Shown piece after piece: positions 54,555-63,602 of a DNA stretch of 64,000 nucleotides (the stretch's first letter is position 1; every line of letters begins with the position of its first letter). The notes beneath the pieces are model-generated. The model searched no databases, had not been told where the DNA came from, and saw only the letters and a list, made by a program, of their open reading frames with translations. The stretch lies in assembly GCA_963807155.1 (NCBI GenBank), contig CAWEAZ010000003.1, positions 1-64,000 of the forward strand, written 5' to 3'. The translations under genes were made by a program, and so were the position numbers. The stretch comes from JACCZX01 sp963807155. GTDB lineage: Bacteria; Pseudomonadota; Gammaproteobacteria; Burkholderiales; Burkholderiaceae_F.

Positions 54555-54574
54555 ATATAACCACTCGATGTCAA
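54546..54574 (-). promoter_or_regulatory. Sigma-70 promoter of the antitoxin-toxin operon
   Basis: On the minus strand TTGACA (54569-54574) is a perfect -35 hexamer; 17 bases later TACGTT (54546-54551) is a -10 with the TA...T pattern. The antitoxin ATG lies about 43 bases downstream. Confidence 0.6.
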
Positions 54575-54595
54575 GCAGCCAAAACGCTTGGCGCG

Positions 54596-55549
54596 CTACT
54601 CGGCCTTTCTGATGCTGATTACTCCCGGCGCGCGGTGCAGCCACTCGGGCTGGAGCGTGATGTGATCGATCTTGAAGTCGCGGTTCAATACGAGCCGCGC
54701 CTGATGCAGGATGACTGGCCAGTTTTCGATGTCATCGACGAGTACGTGTGCGGACAATGCCGCCCTACCCGGCACCATTGCCCATACATGCAGGTCGTGG
54801 ACCGAAACGATGCCTGGCAGCTTCGCCAGCGTCGTCCCTACTTCCTCATAGTCGACACCGGTCGGCACGCTATCCAGCAGCACGAACGTCGTTTCCTTGA
54901 GCACGCCGTAGGTCGAGCGCACGATCAGCGCCGCAACGAGCAATGACAACACCGGATCGGCAATCAGCGGGCCGCCGAAATAAATGATGGTGCCGGCCAT
55001 GATGGCTGCAACCGATCCCAGCAAGTCGCCAAGCACGTGCACGAAGGCGGCGCGTATGTTGACGTTGTCACGCTCGCGCGAAAGCGTCCACGCCACCAGT
55101 ATGTTGACCAGCAGCCCGACGCTGCCGACACCCATGACCGCCAGGCCTTGAACCGGCACCGGAGCGTTGATCCGGTTAAACGCCTCGATCGCGATCCACA
55201 GCACCACCGCGACCATGAACAGTGCATTGACAAACGCGGCGATGACTTCGACCCGCGCCAGCCCAAAGGAATGCCGCTCGGAAATGGGCCGCCGAGCGAT
55301 GATGTTGGCGATCAGCGCGAACAACAGCGATGCCGAGTCGGTCGCCATGTGCCCGGCGTCGGCGAGCAGTGCGAGCGAACCCGACCATAGGCCAGCGACC
55401 AACTCGACAAACGCGAATCCGAGCGTCAGCGCAACGGCAATCGTCAGCGTGCGGCCGCCGGCGGCACGCGCCCGATGCGTGTAACTGCTGTCGCCGCGAT
55501 GGTGCGCGCTGAGGTCGGCGTGGTGGTGGTGATGATGCACAGCGGTCAC
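54596..55549 (-). CDS. Cation diffusion facilitator (CDF) efflux protein
   Basis: About 317 aa from a GTG at 55549; another GTG at 55540 is possible. An N-terminal His cluster (six consecutive His residues) is followed by six transmembrane helices and a C-terminal cytoplasmic domain. The metal site is LLADAGHMATD in helix 2 and HVLGDLLGS in helix 5, giving the His/Asp pattern of zinc exporters such as ZitB/CzcD. It exports Zn, and possibly Co or Cd, by proton antiport. An upstream open extension to 55753 runs into the CoA-transferase gene and is not used. Confidence 0.92.
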   Translation of the reverse strand: MTAVHHHHHHADLSAHHRGDSSYTHRARAAGGRTLTIAVALTLGFAFVELVAGLWSGSLALLADAGHMATDSASLLFALIANIIARRPISERHSFGLARVEVIAAFVNALFMVAVVLWIAIEAFNRINAPVPVQGLAVMGVGSVGLLVNILVAWTLSRERDNVNIRAAFVHVLGDLLGSVAAIMAGTIIYFGGPLIADPVLSLLVAALIVRSTYGVLKETTFVLLDSVPTGVDYEEVGTTLAKLPGIVSVHDLHVWAMVPGRAALSAHVLVDDIENWPVILHQARLVLNRDFKIDHITLQPEWLHRAPGVISIRKAE

Positions 55550-55572
55550 GGCCTCGCCGTGCAATTGCGGAG

Positions 55573-56223
55573 CTAGGCGGCGACAGCCGTCTGCGCGAAC
55601 TTGACCGGGCACCCAGTCTTCGTGCGAACTTCTTCCTGCGACACGCCGGACGCAAGCTCGACAGCCTGCAGCCCTTGCTGGGTCACGTCGAACACGCCGA
55701 GCTCGGTGATGATGCGATTGACTACCGCCTTGCCAGTCAACGGCAGCGTGCACTGCTGCAGAATCTTGTGTTCGCCACTCTTCGCGCTGTGCTCCATCAG
55801 CACGACCACGCGCTCGACTCCGCCGACCAGGTCCATCGCGCCGCCCATGCCTTTGACCAGCTTGCCGGGAATCATCCAGTTGGCGAGATCGCCTTTTTCG
55901 CTGACCTGCATCGCACCCAGTATTGCGAGATTGATATGACCGCCGCGGATCATCGCGAAAGAATCGGCACTGGAGAAATAGCTGGAGCCCGGAAGCGCGG
56001 TCACCAATTGCTTGCCGGCATTGATCAGATCGGGATCGACCTCTTCTTCCAGAGGAAACGGGCCGATGCCGAGTAGTCCGTTTTCAGACTGAAGCATCAC
56101 ATCCATCCCCGCCGGGATGTAGTTCGCCACCAGCGTCGGCAGGCCGATACCGAGGTTCACATAGAACCCGTCCTTCAATTCCTGCGCCGCGCGCGCGGCC
56201 ATTTGTTCGCGAGTCCACGGCAT
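55573..56223 (-). CDS. scoB: 3-oxoacid CoA-transferase subunit B
   Basis: 216 aa. The catalytic glutamate lies in the family motif MLQSENGLLGIGPF. YVNLGIGLPTLVANYIP and GGAMDLVGGVERVVVLMEH are the other hallmark segments. With subunit A it transfers CoA from succinyl-CoA to acetoacetate or 3-oxoadipate. It follows subunit A after a 1-base gap on the same strand. Sequence alone does not separate the acetoacetate from the oxoadipate enzyme; the succinyl-CoA:acetoacetate form is more common in this setting. Confidence 0.93.
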   Translation of the reverse strand: MPWTREQMAARAAQELKDGFYVNLGIGLPTLVANYIPAGMDVMLQSENGLLGIGPFPLEEEVDPDLINAGKQLVTALPGSSYFSSADSFAMIRGGHINLAILGAMQVSEKGDLANWMIPGKLVKGMGGAMDLVGGVERVVVLMEHSAKSGEHKILQQCTLPLTGKAVVNRIITELGVFDVTQQGLQAVELASGVSQEEVRTKTGCPVKFAQTAVAA

Positions 56224-56224
56224 T

Positions 56225-56935
56225 TCAGCTCTTCCTCACAGTACGATTCTCAATACGCTTTTCCGGCTTCGCATTCAGCACCAGACGTTGCACGAAGATT
56301 CCAGGCGTGTGCACGTTGTCAGGGTCGAGCGCGCCGTTCTCGACGATCTCTTCGACCTCGGCGACCGTGACCTTGCCACACATCGCCACGACGGGATTGA
56401 AGTTGCGCGCGGTCTTGCGATAGATGAGGTTGCCCTGCTTGTCCGCCTTCCACGCTTTGACGAGTGAAACATCGGCGCGGATCGAACGCTCCATCACATA
56501 TTCCTTGTCGCCCCACACGCCGTTAAATTTCTGCGTCGGCTTGCCTTCGGCCACGACGGTGCCAAAGCCGGTGCGGGCGAAAAACGCCGGAATACCGGCG
56601 CCACCGGCACGCATGCGCTCGGCCAGCGTGCCTTGCGGTGTGAACTCGAGCTCGAGTTCGCCTGCCAGGTATTGCCGCTCAAACTCCTTGTTCTCACCAA
56701 CATACGACGAGATCATTTTGCCGATCTGCCGGGTCGTCAACAGCAGGCCCAGCCCGGCACCGTCAATGCCCGCATTGTTGCTGACGCAAGTAAGCTTTTT
56801 GACGCCGCTGTCACGCAACGCCACGATCAATGACTCCGGAATGCCGCATAGTCCGAAGCCGCCTACGGCGACGATCTGCCCGTCTTTCACCACATCGGAC
56901 AGCGCTGCCGCGGCCGAGGGATACACCTTGTTCAT
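56225..56935 (-). CDS. scoA: 3-oxoacid CoA-transferase subunit A
   Basis: 236 aa. The glycine-rich CoA-binding loop is VGGFGLCGIPESLI, with TCVSNNAGIDGAGLGLLL, MISSYVGENKEFERQYLAGELE and RAGGAGIPAFFARTG after it. Partner of the B subunit immediately downstream. Together they would handle ketone-body or beta-ketoadipate use and could supply substrate for the neighbouring thioesterase and dehydrogenase genes; this link is inference from adjacency. Confidence 0.93.
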   Translation of the reverse strand: MNKVYPSAAAALSDVVKDGQIVAVGGFGLCGIPESLIVALRDSGVKKLTCVSNNAGIDGAGLGLLLTTRQIGKMISSYVGENKEFERQYLAGELELEFTPQGTLAERMRAGGAGIPAFFARTGFGTVVAEGKPTQKFNGVWGDKEYVMERSIRADVSLVKAWKADKQGNLIYRKTARNFNPVVAMCGKVTVAEVEEIVENGALDPDNVHTPGIFVQRLVLNAKPEKRIENRTVRKS

Positions 56936-56964
56936 TGAGTTCTCCGCCTATCCAGTCGCGAATC

Positions 56965-57357
56965 TTAGGTGATCGCAGCACGCACCGTTTCGGGCCACGG
57001 CGCTGACTTGCCTGCGGTGTAGTCGTACCAGACGATCACGGTGCGGCCTGTTGCATAGACGACGCCCGGTTCATTCTTCTTTTCGATCTTCAGTGACATC
57101 TCAACACTCGAACGCCCAAGCCGCGTCACGACCTGCGTGACGATCGCGGTTCCGGGATAGGTCATCGCCTTGAGGAAATCGCAACCGGCATGCGCCAGGA
57201 TCGGCGCTTCTCCAACCGGCAGCGTCGGAAACCCGAAGTACGCAAACCACTGAATGCGCGCTTCCTCCATCAACCGGAAATACATCAGATTGTTCAGGTG
57301 CGACATGGCGTCCATGTCGCCCCATCGCAGCGGCACCTCGATGACAAACTCTTTCAT
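56965..57357 (-). CDS. Hotdog-fold acyl-CoA thioesterase (4-hydroxybenzoyl-CoA thioesterase family)
   Basis: 130 aa. The family motif with the catalytic Asp is VPLRWGDMDAMSHLNNLMYFRLMEEARIQWF split over the first helix; the later strands VVTRLGRSSVEMSLKI and VYATGRTVIVWYD complete the hotdog. It hydrolyses an acyl-CoA; substrate unknown. A diverged copy of its first 15 codons lies 115 bases upstream (57427-57471). Confidence 0.88.
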   Translation of the reverse strand: MKEFVIEVPLRWGDMDAMSHLNNLMYFRLMEEARIQWFAYFGFPTLPVGEAPILAHAGCDFLKAMTYPGTAIVTQVVTRLGRSSVEMSLKIEKKNEPGVVYATGRTVIVWYDYTAGKSAPWPETVRAAIT

Positions 57358-57426
57358 GCCTGCGTACCACTCCCCGACGCCACGTCGCTGAGCGCCTTAT
57401 GTAGAACGCCTGCGGCGTTGGGCATC

Positions 57427-57471
57427 CATGTCGCCCGGGCGTTGTGGCGCCTCGATGACGAACTCTTTCAC
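57427..57471 (-). repeat. Duplicated 5' fragment of the thioesterase gene
   Basis: 57427-57471 matches 57313-57356 (the start of the thioesterase gene) at most positions; on the minus strand it reads KEFVIEAPQRPGDMDAQ against KEFVIEVPLRWGDMDAM. The copy directly abuts the 3' end of the SDR gene. It looks like the remnant of a partial tandem duplication. Confidence 0.7.
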
Positions 57472-58256
57472 GCGGCCGACATTCCATCGTCGGCGGCGAT
57501 GATCGCGCCATTGATGAACTGTGATTCCTCCGCGACCAACAGCAGCAGCACGCCGTCCAGATCTTCCGGCGAACCGACTTTCTTGCGCGGCAGGCGATCG
57601 AGCAACTTCGCGCCGCGCTCGGTATCCCATACCGCATCGTTCATTTCGGTGCGGATATATCCCGGACAAATCGCGTTGACGTTGATGCCATAGCGGCCCC
57701 ATTCGACCGCCTGCGAGCGCGTCATGTGAATCACCGCTGCCTTGGTCATGCAATAGACGCCGATATCGGGCAACACACGCAAACCGGCGATCGAGGCAAT
57801 GTTGACGATGCGGCCGCGCAATCCCTGCTGCTGCTTTGAGCGCGCAATCATTTGACGCGCCACCGCCTGCGCGACAAAGAAAGCGCCCTTGACGTTGGTA
57901 TCGAACATGAAGTCGTAGTCCACAGACGTAACTTCCGTCAGCCGCTGCGCGGTCGACACGCCGGAATTGTTGACCAGAATGTCGATCGGTCCGACCTCGC
58001 GCTCGGTCTGCGCGACGGCAGCTTCGATCGATTCCTGGTCGGTCACGTCGAGCGCAACGATATGCGCGGCGCCGCCCGAGGCCTCAATCTCCGCCCGAAG
58101 GTCCTTCAGACGCTCGAGCCTGCGCGCGGCCAGCACCGTCAACGCGCCGTTCGCTGCGAGCACGCGCGCGAAACGCGCCCCGAGGCCACTACTGGCACCG
58201 GTGACAAGCGCTACCTTCTCCTTCAGGTTCGTTCGCATCTGCGGTGATGATCGCAT
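57468..58256 (-). CDS. Short-chain dehydrogenase/reductase (SDR)
   Basis: About 262 aa. Cofactor motif TGASSGLG near the N-terminus, NNSG, the catalytic Ser in NIASIAG, and the active-site pair in YCMTKAA. It oxidises or reduces an alcohol/ketone with NAD(P). The ATG at 58256 is used; the ATG at 58238 (MRTNLKEKVALVTG) is an alternative nearer to the usual start. Lying with a thioesterase and CoA-transferase genes, it may act on acyl-CoA derivatives, but that is inference. Confidence 0.9.
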   Translation of the reverse strand: MRSSPQMRTNLKEKVALVTGASSGLGARFARVLAANGALTVLAARRLERLKDLRAEIEASGGAAHIVALDVTDQESIEAAVAQTEREVGPIDILVNNSGVSTAQRLTEVTSVDYDFMFDTNVKGAFFVAQAVARQMIARSKQQQGLRGRIVNIASIAGLRVLPDIGVYCMTKAAVIHMTRSQAVEWGRYGINVNAICPGYIRTEMNDAVWDTERGAKLLDRLPRKKVGSPEDLDGVLLLLVAEESQFINGAIIAADDGMSAA

Positions 58257-58299
58257 AGTCGATCGCTTCTACAATCCTCGATCGAGCATAGGACGAGAC

Positions 58300-59958
58300 A
58301 TGGCCAACGCAGACGTGCAGCGAGAAGCGATGGAGTACGACGTAGTCGTCGTAGGGGGCGGACCGGCCGGCCTGGCCGCTGCTATCCGGCTCAAGCAACT
58401 CGCCGCGGGCAGCGGACGCGAAGTCAGCGTTTGCGTGCTTGAAAAGGGTTCCGAGATAGGAGCACACATTCTGTCGGGCGCCGTTATCGACCCCATTGCG
58501 CTGAGCGAACTGTTTCCCGATTGGAAGGAGCGCGGCGCTCCGCTGAAGACTCCGGTCGGCGAAGAAAGATTTCTGTTCTTGTCGGAACGTGGCTCACTAG
58601 AGGTTCCACACGGCTGGCTTCCATCCTCGCTCAGGAATCAGGGTTACTTCGTCGGCAGCCTCGGCAATCTGGTGCGATGGCTCGGTCAGCAGGCCGAATC
58701 ACTCGGTGTAGAAATTTTTCCTGGCTTTGCAGCGGCGGAGGTGCTGTATGACGATGCCGGTGCGGTCAAGGGAGTGGCCACCGGGAACATGGGGGTCGGC
58801 CGGGACGGCAAGCCAACCGAAAATTTCCAACCAGGGGTCGAACTGCACGGCAAGTACACGTTGTTTGCTGAAGGCGCGCGCGGCAACCTGGCGCGGCAAC
58901 TGGTCCCGCGCTTTAGGTTAGACGAGGGACGCGATCCGCAAACGTGGGGCATCGGCATCAAGGAAATCTGGGAAGTCGACGCTTCAAAGTTCAAGCCTGG
59001 ATTGGTTCTGCACAGTGCAGGTTGGCCGCTCGACAACAGCACGTACGGCGGCGGTTGGATGTACCACTTCGGCGAAAACCTGGTTTCGGTCGGACTCGTC
59101 GTTGGGCTTGGGTATACGAACCCGTATCTGTCGCCGTTCGACGAGTTTCAGCGCTACAAGACACATCCCGCAATTCGTAGCTTTCTCGAGAGTGGCAGGC
59201 GACTTGAATACGGCTCGCGCGCTATTAACGCCAGCGGATTGCAGTCGCTGCCCAAGCTGGCGTTTCCCGGCGGGGCGCTGATCGGTTGCGATGCCGGATT
59301 TCTGAACGCACCGCGCATCAAGGGCAGTCATGCAGCAATAAAGAGCGGAATGATTGCTGCCCAGGCAGCGTTCGATGCATTGGTCGCCGACCGTCAGCGT
59401 GACGAATTGGTGTCCTATCCGCAGGCGTTCGAGAAGAGTTGGCTACACGATGAGCTTTATCGCGCGCGCAATTTCAAACCGTGGCTCGACAAGGGTCTGC
59501 TTCTCGGCTCCTTAATGTTCGGCATCGATCAGATTATTTTTCGTGGTCACGCGCCGTGGACTTTGCATCGACAGCTGGCCGATTACCAAAAGTTAAAGCC
59601 AGCCGCTGAGTGCGAACCGATCGTCTATCCCAAGCCTGACGGCAAATTGACATTTGATCGTTTGTCATCCGTATACCTTTCGAACACGAATCACGAGGAG
59701 AACCAGCCGCCGCATCTGACGCTGAAGGATCCGACGGTTCCGACCCGGATTAACCTCCCGAAGTACGCAGGACCGGAGCAGCGCTACTGCCCCGCCGCCG
59801 TCTATGAATTCGTCAAGGGCGCGGACGGCAACGAGCGTCTACAGATCAACTTTCAGAATTGCGTCCATTGCAAGACGTGTGACATTAAGGATCCGACTCA
59901 GAACATTGTCTGGGTGACGCCAGAGGGCGGCGGCGGACCAAACTATGTGAACATGTGA
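58300..59958 (+). CDS. Electron transfer flavoprotein-ubiquinone oxidoreductase
   Basis: 552 aa from the ATG at 58300, preceded by AGGACGAG. It passes electrons from reduced ETF (fed by acyl-CoA dehydrogenases and others) to ubiquinone. The FAD site is DVVVVGGGPAGLAAAIRL; the quinone-binding and membrane-facing helix region is in the middle (KFKPGLVLHSAGWPLD, GGALIGCDAGFLN). The C-terminal [4Fe-4S] cluster cysteines lie in RYCPAAVYEF and NCVHCKTCDIKDP. The open frame reaches back to 57967, antisense to the SDR gene, and is not used. Confidence 0.96.
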   Translation: MANADVQREAMEYDVVVVGGGPAGLAAAIRLKQLAAGSGREVSVCVLEKGSEIGAHILSGAVIDPIALSELFPDWKERGAPLKTPVGEERFLFLSERGSLEVPHGWLPSSLRNQGYFVGSLGNLVRWLGQQAESLGVEIFPGFAAAEVLYDDAGAVKGVATGNMGVGRDGKPTENFQPGVELHGKYTLFAEGARGNLARQLVPRFRLDEGRDPQTWGIGIKEIWEVDASKFKPGLVLHSAGWPLDNSTYGGGWMYHFGENLVSVGLVVGLGYTNPYLSPFDEFQRYKTHPAIRSFLESGRRLEYGSRAINASGLQSLPKLAFPGGALIGCDAGFLNAPRIKGSHAAIKSGMIAAQAAFDALVADRQRDELVSYPQAFEKSWLHDELYRARNFKPWLDKGLLLGSLMFGIDQIIFRGHAPWTLHRQLADYQKLKPAAECEPIVYPKPDGKLTFDRLSSVYLSNTNHEENQPPHLTLKDPTVPTRINLPKYAGPEQRYCPAAVYEFVKGADGNERLQINFQNCVHCKTCDIKDPTQNIVWVTPEGGGGPNYVNM

Positions 59959-59999
59959 GACGCGTCCCGGACTTCGGATGTGCTGACCTATGGTGCGAT

Positions 60000-60605
60000 C
60001 TACTTAGCCTCGAGCCGTTGCCACTCTCCCGCGAGCACTTTTTCGAGCCACATCACGCCCACCATTGTCTTGACATCGGTCACCGTTCCTTCACGCACCC
60101 ATTGCAGCAACCGTTGCCACGGCTCGGTGAACACTTGCAGCGTTTCACCGGCATCGAGGGAAGCGCCTTCGTGCACAAGCTCCTCCGCGAGAAACATTTC
60201 GATTTTTTCGTCGGAATAGGCAATGGCGTTATGCAAGCCGCCGAGGTAGCTCCACTTGCCTGCCCGGTAGCCGGTTTCCTCCAGAAGCTCCCGCCGCGCG
60301 CACTGGATCGGCCTTTCACCCGCGTCGATCTTCCCGGCCGGAAACTCAATCGCCGTTCGCTTCAGCGGATATCGAAACTGCCGCTCGAGAACGACGCGGC
60401 CGTCGGATAACAGTGGAACGATCATGACGGCACCGGGATGCCGCAGGTATTCGCGAGTGCCAACATGACCGTCCGCCGATCGGACCTTGTCCGCGTAGAG
60501 GCGCAGAAAGGCACCCTGAAATGCGACCCTGCTTTCGAGCGTCTGCTCGGTCAGTGAATCGTCACCGTCCGACTCCGTCATCGAGCGATCAGCGTTAGCC
60601 GCCAA
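60000..60605 (-). CDS. NUDIX hydrolase (ADP-ribose pyrophosphatase type)
   Basis: 201 aa. The Nudix box fits G-x5-E-x7-R-E-U-x-E-E-x-G-U as GKIDAGERPIQCARRELLEETGY. The upstream stretch REYLRHPGAVMIVPLL and RQFRYPLKRTAIEFPAG is that of ADP-ribose pyrophosphatases. It starts 11 bp inside the nuoN 3' end; an internal ATG (60581, MTESDGDD) is an alternative start. This place after nuoN is common in Burkholderiales. Confidence 0.9.
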   Translation of the reverse strand: MAANADRSMTESDGDDSLTEQTLESRVAFQGAFLRLYADKVRSADGHVGTREYLRHPGAVMIVPLLSDGRVVLERQFRYPLKRTAIEFPAGKIDAGERPIQCARRELLEETGYRAGKWSYLGGLHNAIAYSDEKIEMFLAEELVHEGASLDAGETLQVFTEPWQRLLQWVREGTVTDVKTMVGVMWLEKVLAGEWQRLEAK

Positions 60606-62091
60606 GCGTGCGGGTCATCGCGTTCGCGCACAGCTGCAGCAAAAATTGCGGAAGAATCCCCAGGACCAGTACCAGCATCGCGTTGACCGATAACGCAACG
60701 CGCATGTCCGTCGGCGCAATGATCGGAATCGCGACCGATTCGGGTGTCGGCTCATCGAAATACATCGTTTTCACGATGCGCAGGTAATAAAACGCCGCGA
60801 TCAGCGAAAAGAACACCGCGATCACGGCCAATGAAACCGCCGCGACGGTTGCGCCTTCGCTTAACAACGCCTGCAGTACTACCAGCTTCGCGTAAAAGCC
60901 CACGGTAGGCGGTACGCCTGCCAGAGAAAACATCAACAGCAGCATCACGAACGCGTACCACGGGCTGCGCTTGGCCAAACCGCGAAAGTCTGCAATCTCT
61001 TCGGCTTCGAATCCTTGCCTGGACAGCAGCAGCATGACCCCGAAGGTACCGAGCGAGGTCAGCGCATAGGAGATCAGGTAAAACATCGCCGCGCTGTACG
61101 CATTCGCAATCGATACTGGATTACCGGCGGCAACGCCGGAAAGCATCGCCAGCAGCACGAACCCCATCTGAGCAATCGTCGAATACGCCAGCATCCGCTT
61201 CAGGTTTGTCTGCGCTATCGCCGTTAGATTGCCGAGCACTAGCGACGCGACCGCGAGCAGCGCGAGGATTTTTTGCCAGTCGATAGCCAAAGGCAGCAGC
61301 CCCTCAACGAGGATGCGGAACGCAATCGCAAAGACCGCGAGTTCGGGCGCCGAGCTGATCAGCAGCGTGATCGGAGTGGGCGCACCCTGATACACGTCAG
61401 GTGCCCACATGTGGAACGGGACGACGCCGAACTTGAACGCCAGCCCCGCAATGACGAACACAATGCCGAGCAGCAGCGAAGCACGGCTGACGATCTGCCC
61501 GTCGGCAACGCGACGCGCCAGCACGTCAATCTCGAGTGTGCCGGTGGCGCCATAGAGCATCGACATTCCGTAGAGCAAAAACCCCGACGCCAGCGATCCG
61601 AGGACAAAGTACTTCATCGCCGCCTCGCTAGCGCGCGGATCGTCGCGCCTCAACGCAACCAGTGCATACATCGAAAGCGCTTGCAGCTCCAGGCCGAGAT
61701 AGATCACCAGCAGGTTGTTCGCCGAGATCATCAGCATGATCCCGAGCAGGGTGAACAACGTCAGGCTGAACAGTTCGCCTTTCCAAATGCCGCGCGCGCG
61801 TGCATAGGACTGCGCGCATATCAACATGAAGCCGCAGCAAAAGATCGCAAACAGCTTCAGCACGTGGCCCATCGGGTCGGCGATGTACATGCCGCCGAAG
61901 CCCACCAAGACTTCGTTTCGTGCCAGCGAAAAGCAGACGGCCACTGCGGCCGCCAGCAGCGCCAGCATCGTCATACCGTACGTGATGTTGCGCCGCTCGT
62001 CCGAAACGAAAAGATCAACCACCAGCACGATGCTTGCCGCGGCCAGCAGCACCATCTCGGGAAACGCGACGATGAGGCCCAGCGAGCTCAT
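60595..62091 (-). CDS. nuoN: NADH-quinone oxidoreductase subunit N
   Basis: 498 aa, about 14 transmembrane helices. One of the antiporter-like proton-pumping subunits of respiratory complex I. Conserved segments: YLGLELQALSMYALVAL, FKFGVVPFHMWAPDVYQGAPTPIT (with the Lys-rich TM7-8 region nearby), NLKRMLAYSTIAQMGFVLLA, and LAGVPPTVGFYAKLVVLQALL. It follows nuoM directly on the same strand. The frame is intact. Confidence 0.97.
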   Translation of the reverse strand: MSSLGLIVAFPEMVLLAAASIVLVVDLFVSDERRNITYGMTMLALLAAAVAVCFSLARNEVLVGFGGMYIADPMGHVLKLFAIFCCGFMLICAQSYARARGIWKGELFSLTLFTLLGIMLMISANNLLVIYLGLELQALSMYALVALRRDDPRASEAAMKYFVLGSLASGFLLYGMSMLYGATGTLEIDVLARRVADGQIVSRASLLLGIVFVIAGLAFKFGVVPFHMWAPDVYQGAPTPITLLISSAPELAVFAIAFRILVEGLLPLAIDWQKILALLAVASLVLGNLTAIAQTNLKRMLAYSTIAQMGFVLLAMLSGVAAGNPVSIANAYSAAMFYLISYALTSLGTFGVMLLLSRQGFEAEEIADFRGLAKRSPWYAFVMLLLMFSLAGVPPTVGFYAKLVVLQALLSEGATVAAVSLAVIAVFFSLIAAFYYLRIVKTMYFDEPTPESVAIPIIAPTDMRVALSVNAMLVLVLGILPQFLLQLCANAMTRTLGG

Positions 62092-63600
62092 CTACTGCAC
62101 CGCTCCGGTTGCGATCGGCAGCTTTGAAACCGCGACGTGTTTCAGCAGCTGCGTCACCGACGCGTCCATCAGATCGGTGACCGGCTTTGGATACAGTCCC
62201 ATCCACAACACCGAAGCAGCGAGCAGCGTAAGGATCGCGAACTCGCGGCCATTGACGTCGACCAGATCGGCCACGTGTTTGTTTGCAACGTCGCCAAAAA
62301 TGACTCGCTTGTACATCCACAATGAGTACGCGGCGCCGAGTACTAGGGTCGTGCCCGCAATCAATGCAATCCAGAAGTTGTACTGCACTGCACCGAGGAT
62401 CACCATGAACTCGCCGACAAATCCACTGGTTGCCGGCAACCCTGCGTTCGCCATGACGAACAGCATGAAAAACGCGGCGAACTTGGGCATCGTGTTGACA
62501 ACGCCGCCGTAGTCTGCGATCTCGCGCGAATGCATGCGGTCGTACATCACACCGATGCAGAAAAACATCGCGCCGGAGATAAAGCCGTGCGAGATCATCT
62601 GCACGATTCCGCCCGTCATTCCCATCGGGTTGAAGATGAAGAAGCCGAGCGTCACGAACCCCATGTGCGCGATCGACGAATAGGCAACGAGTTTCTTCAT
62701 GTCCGACTGGACGAGTGCGACGAACCCGATATAGACGACCGCGATCAATGACAACGCAATGACGAAGCCTGCCAGCTCGTGCGAGGCATCAGGGGCAATC
62801 GGCAGTGAGAAGCGCAGGAAGCCGTACGCACCAAGCTTCAACATGATCGCGGCCAGAATGATCGAGCCACCGGTCGGCGCCTCGACGTGCGCATCGGGTA
62901 GCCATGTGTGGACTGGCCACATCGGCACCTTGACCGCAAAGGCTGCGAAGAACGCGAGAAAGAGAAGCGTCTGCGCTGTCATGCCAAGACGGATCTGGTG
63001 CCAATCGAAAATTCCGAAGCGCCCGTCGGATGCGTAGTACAGATACACGAGCGCAACGAGCATCAGCAACGAGCCCGCGAACGTGTAAAGAAAAAACTTG
63101 ATCGCTGCGTAGAGGCGGTTGGGGCCACCCCAAATGCCGATGATGATGTACATCGGCACCAGCGTGGCCTCGAAGAAAACGAAGAACAACAATCCGTCCG
63201 CAGCCGCGAAAACGCCGACCATCAGTCCAGACAGGATCAGGAATGCCGCGTAGTACTGCGAGACGCGCGTTTCAATCACCTCCCAGCCGGCCAGCACGGC
63301 GATCACCGTCATGAACGCCGTCAGCAGCACGAACCAGATCGAGATGCCGTCGACACCGAGGTGATAGTTCGCATTCAGCCGCTCGATCCACGGCACGTTC
63401 TCGACGAATTGCAGCTGTGCAAGCGACGGATCGAATCCGGTGTACAGCGGAATCGTGACGACGAGCCCAAGCAGGCTGCCGATCAGCGCCAGCGTTCGAA
63501 TCACGTCGTGATTGCGATCACGGCCCGCAGCAAGGATCGCAACGCCGAAGCCGATCGGAATCCAGATCGCAAGGCTTAGCCAGGACGTCGCGGTCTGCAC
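62092..63600 (-). CDS. nuoM: NADH-quinone oxidoreductase subunit M
   Basis: 502 aa from a GTG at 63600 that directly follows the nuoL stop. An antiporter-like proton-pumping subunit of complex I. Recognised by NANYHLGVDGISIWFVLLTAF, FFVFFEATLVPMYIIIGIWG, KVPMWPVHTWLPDAHVEAPT, QSDMKKLVAYSSIAHMGFVTLG and LPATSGFVGEFMVILGA. The upstream open extension to 63789 lies within nuoL. One nucleotide separates it from nuoN. Confidence 0.97.
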   Translation of the reverse strand: MQTATSWLSLAIWIPIGFGVAILAAGRDRNHDVIRTLALIGSLLGLVVTIPLYTGFDPSLAQLQFVENVPWIERLNANYHLGVDGISIWFVLLTAFMTVIAVLAGWEVIETRVSQYYAAFLILSGLMVGVFAAADGLLFFVFFEATLVPMYIIIGIWGGPNRLYAAIKFFLYTFAGSLLMLVALVYLYYASDGRFGIFDWHQIRLGMTAQTLLFLAFFAAFAVKVPMWPVHTWLPDAHVEAPTGGSIILAAIMLKLGAYGFLRFSLPIAPDASHELAGFVIALSLIAVVYIGFVALVQSDMKKLVAYSSIAHMGFVTLGFFIFNPMGMTGGIVQMISHGFISGAMFFCIGVMYDRMHSREIADYGGVVNTMPKFAAFFMLFVMANAGLPATSGFVGEFMVILGAVQYNFWIALIAGTTLVLGAAYSLWMYKRVIFGDVANKHVADLVDVNGREFAILTLLAASVLWMGLYPKPVTDLMDASVTQLLKHVAVSKLPIATGAVQ

Positions 63601-63602
63601 GG

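Noticed and set aside
61273..62127. A 284-codon plus-strand frame across nuoN
   Set aside because: Its Gln/Arg/His-rich composition is the complement of membrane-protein codons; nuoN is intact.
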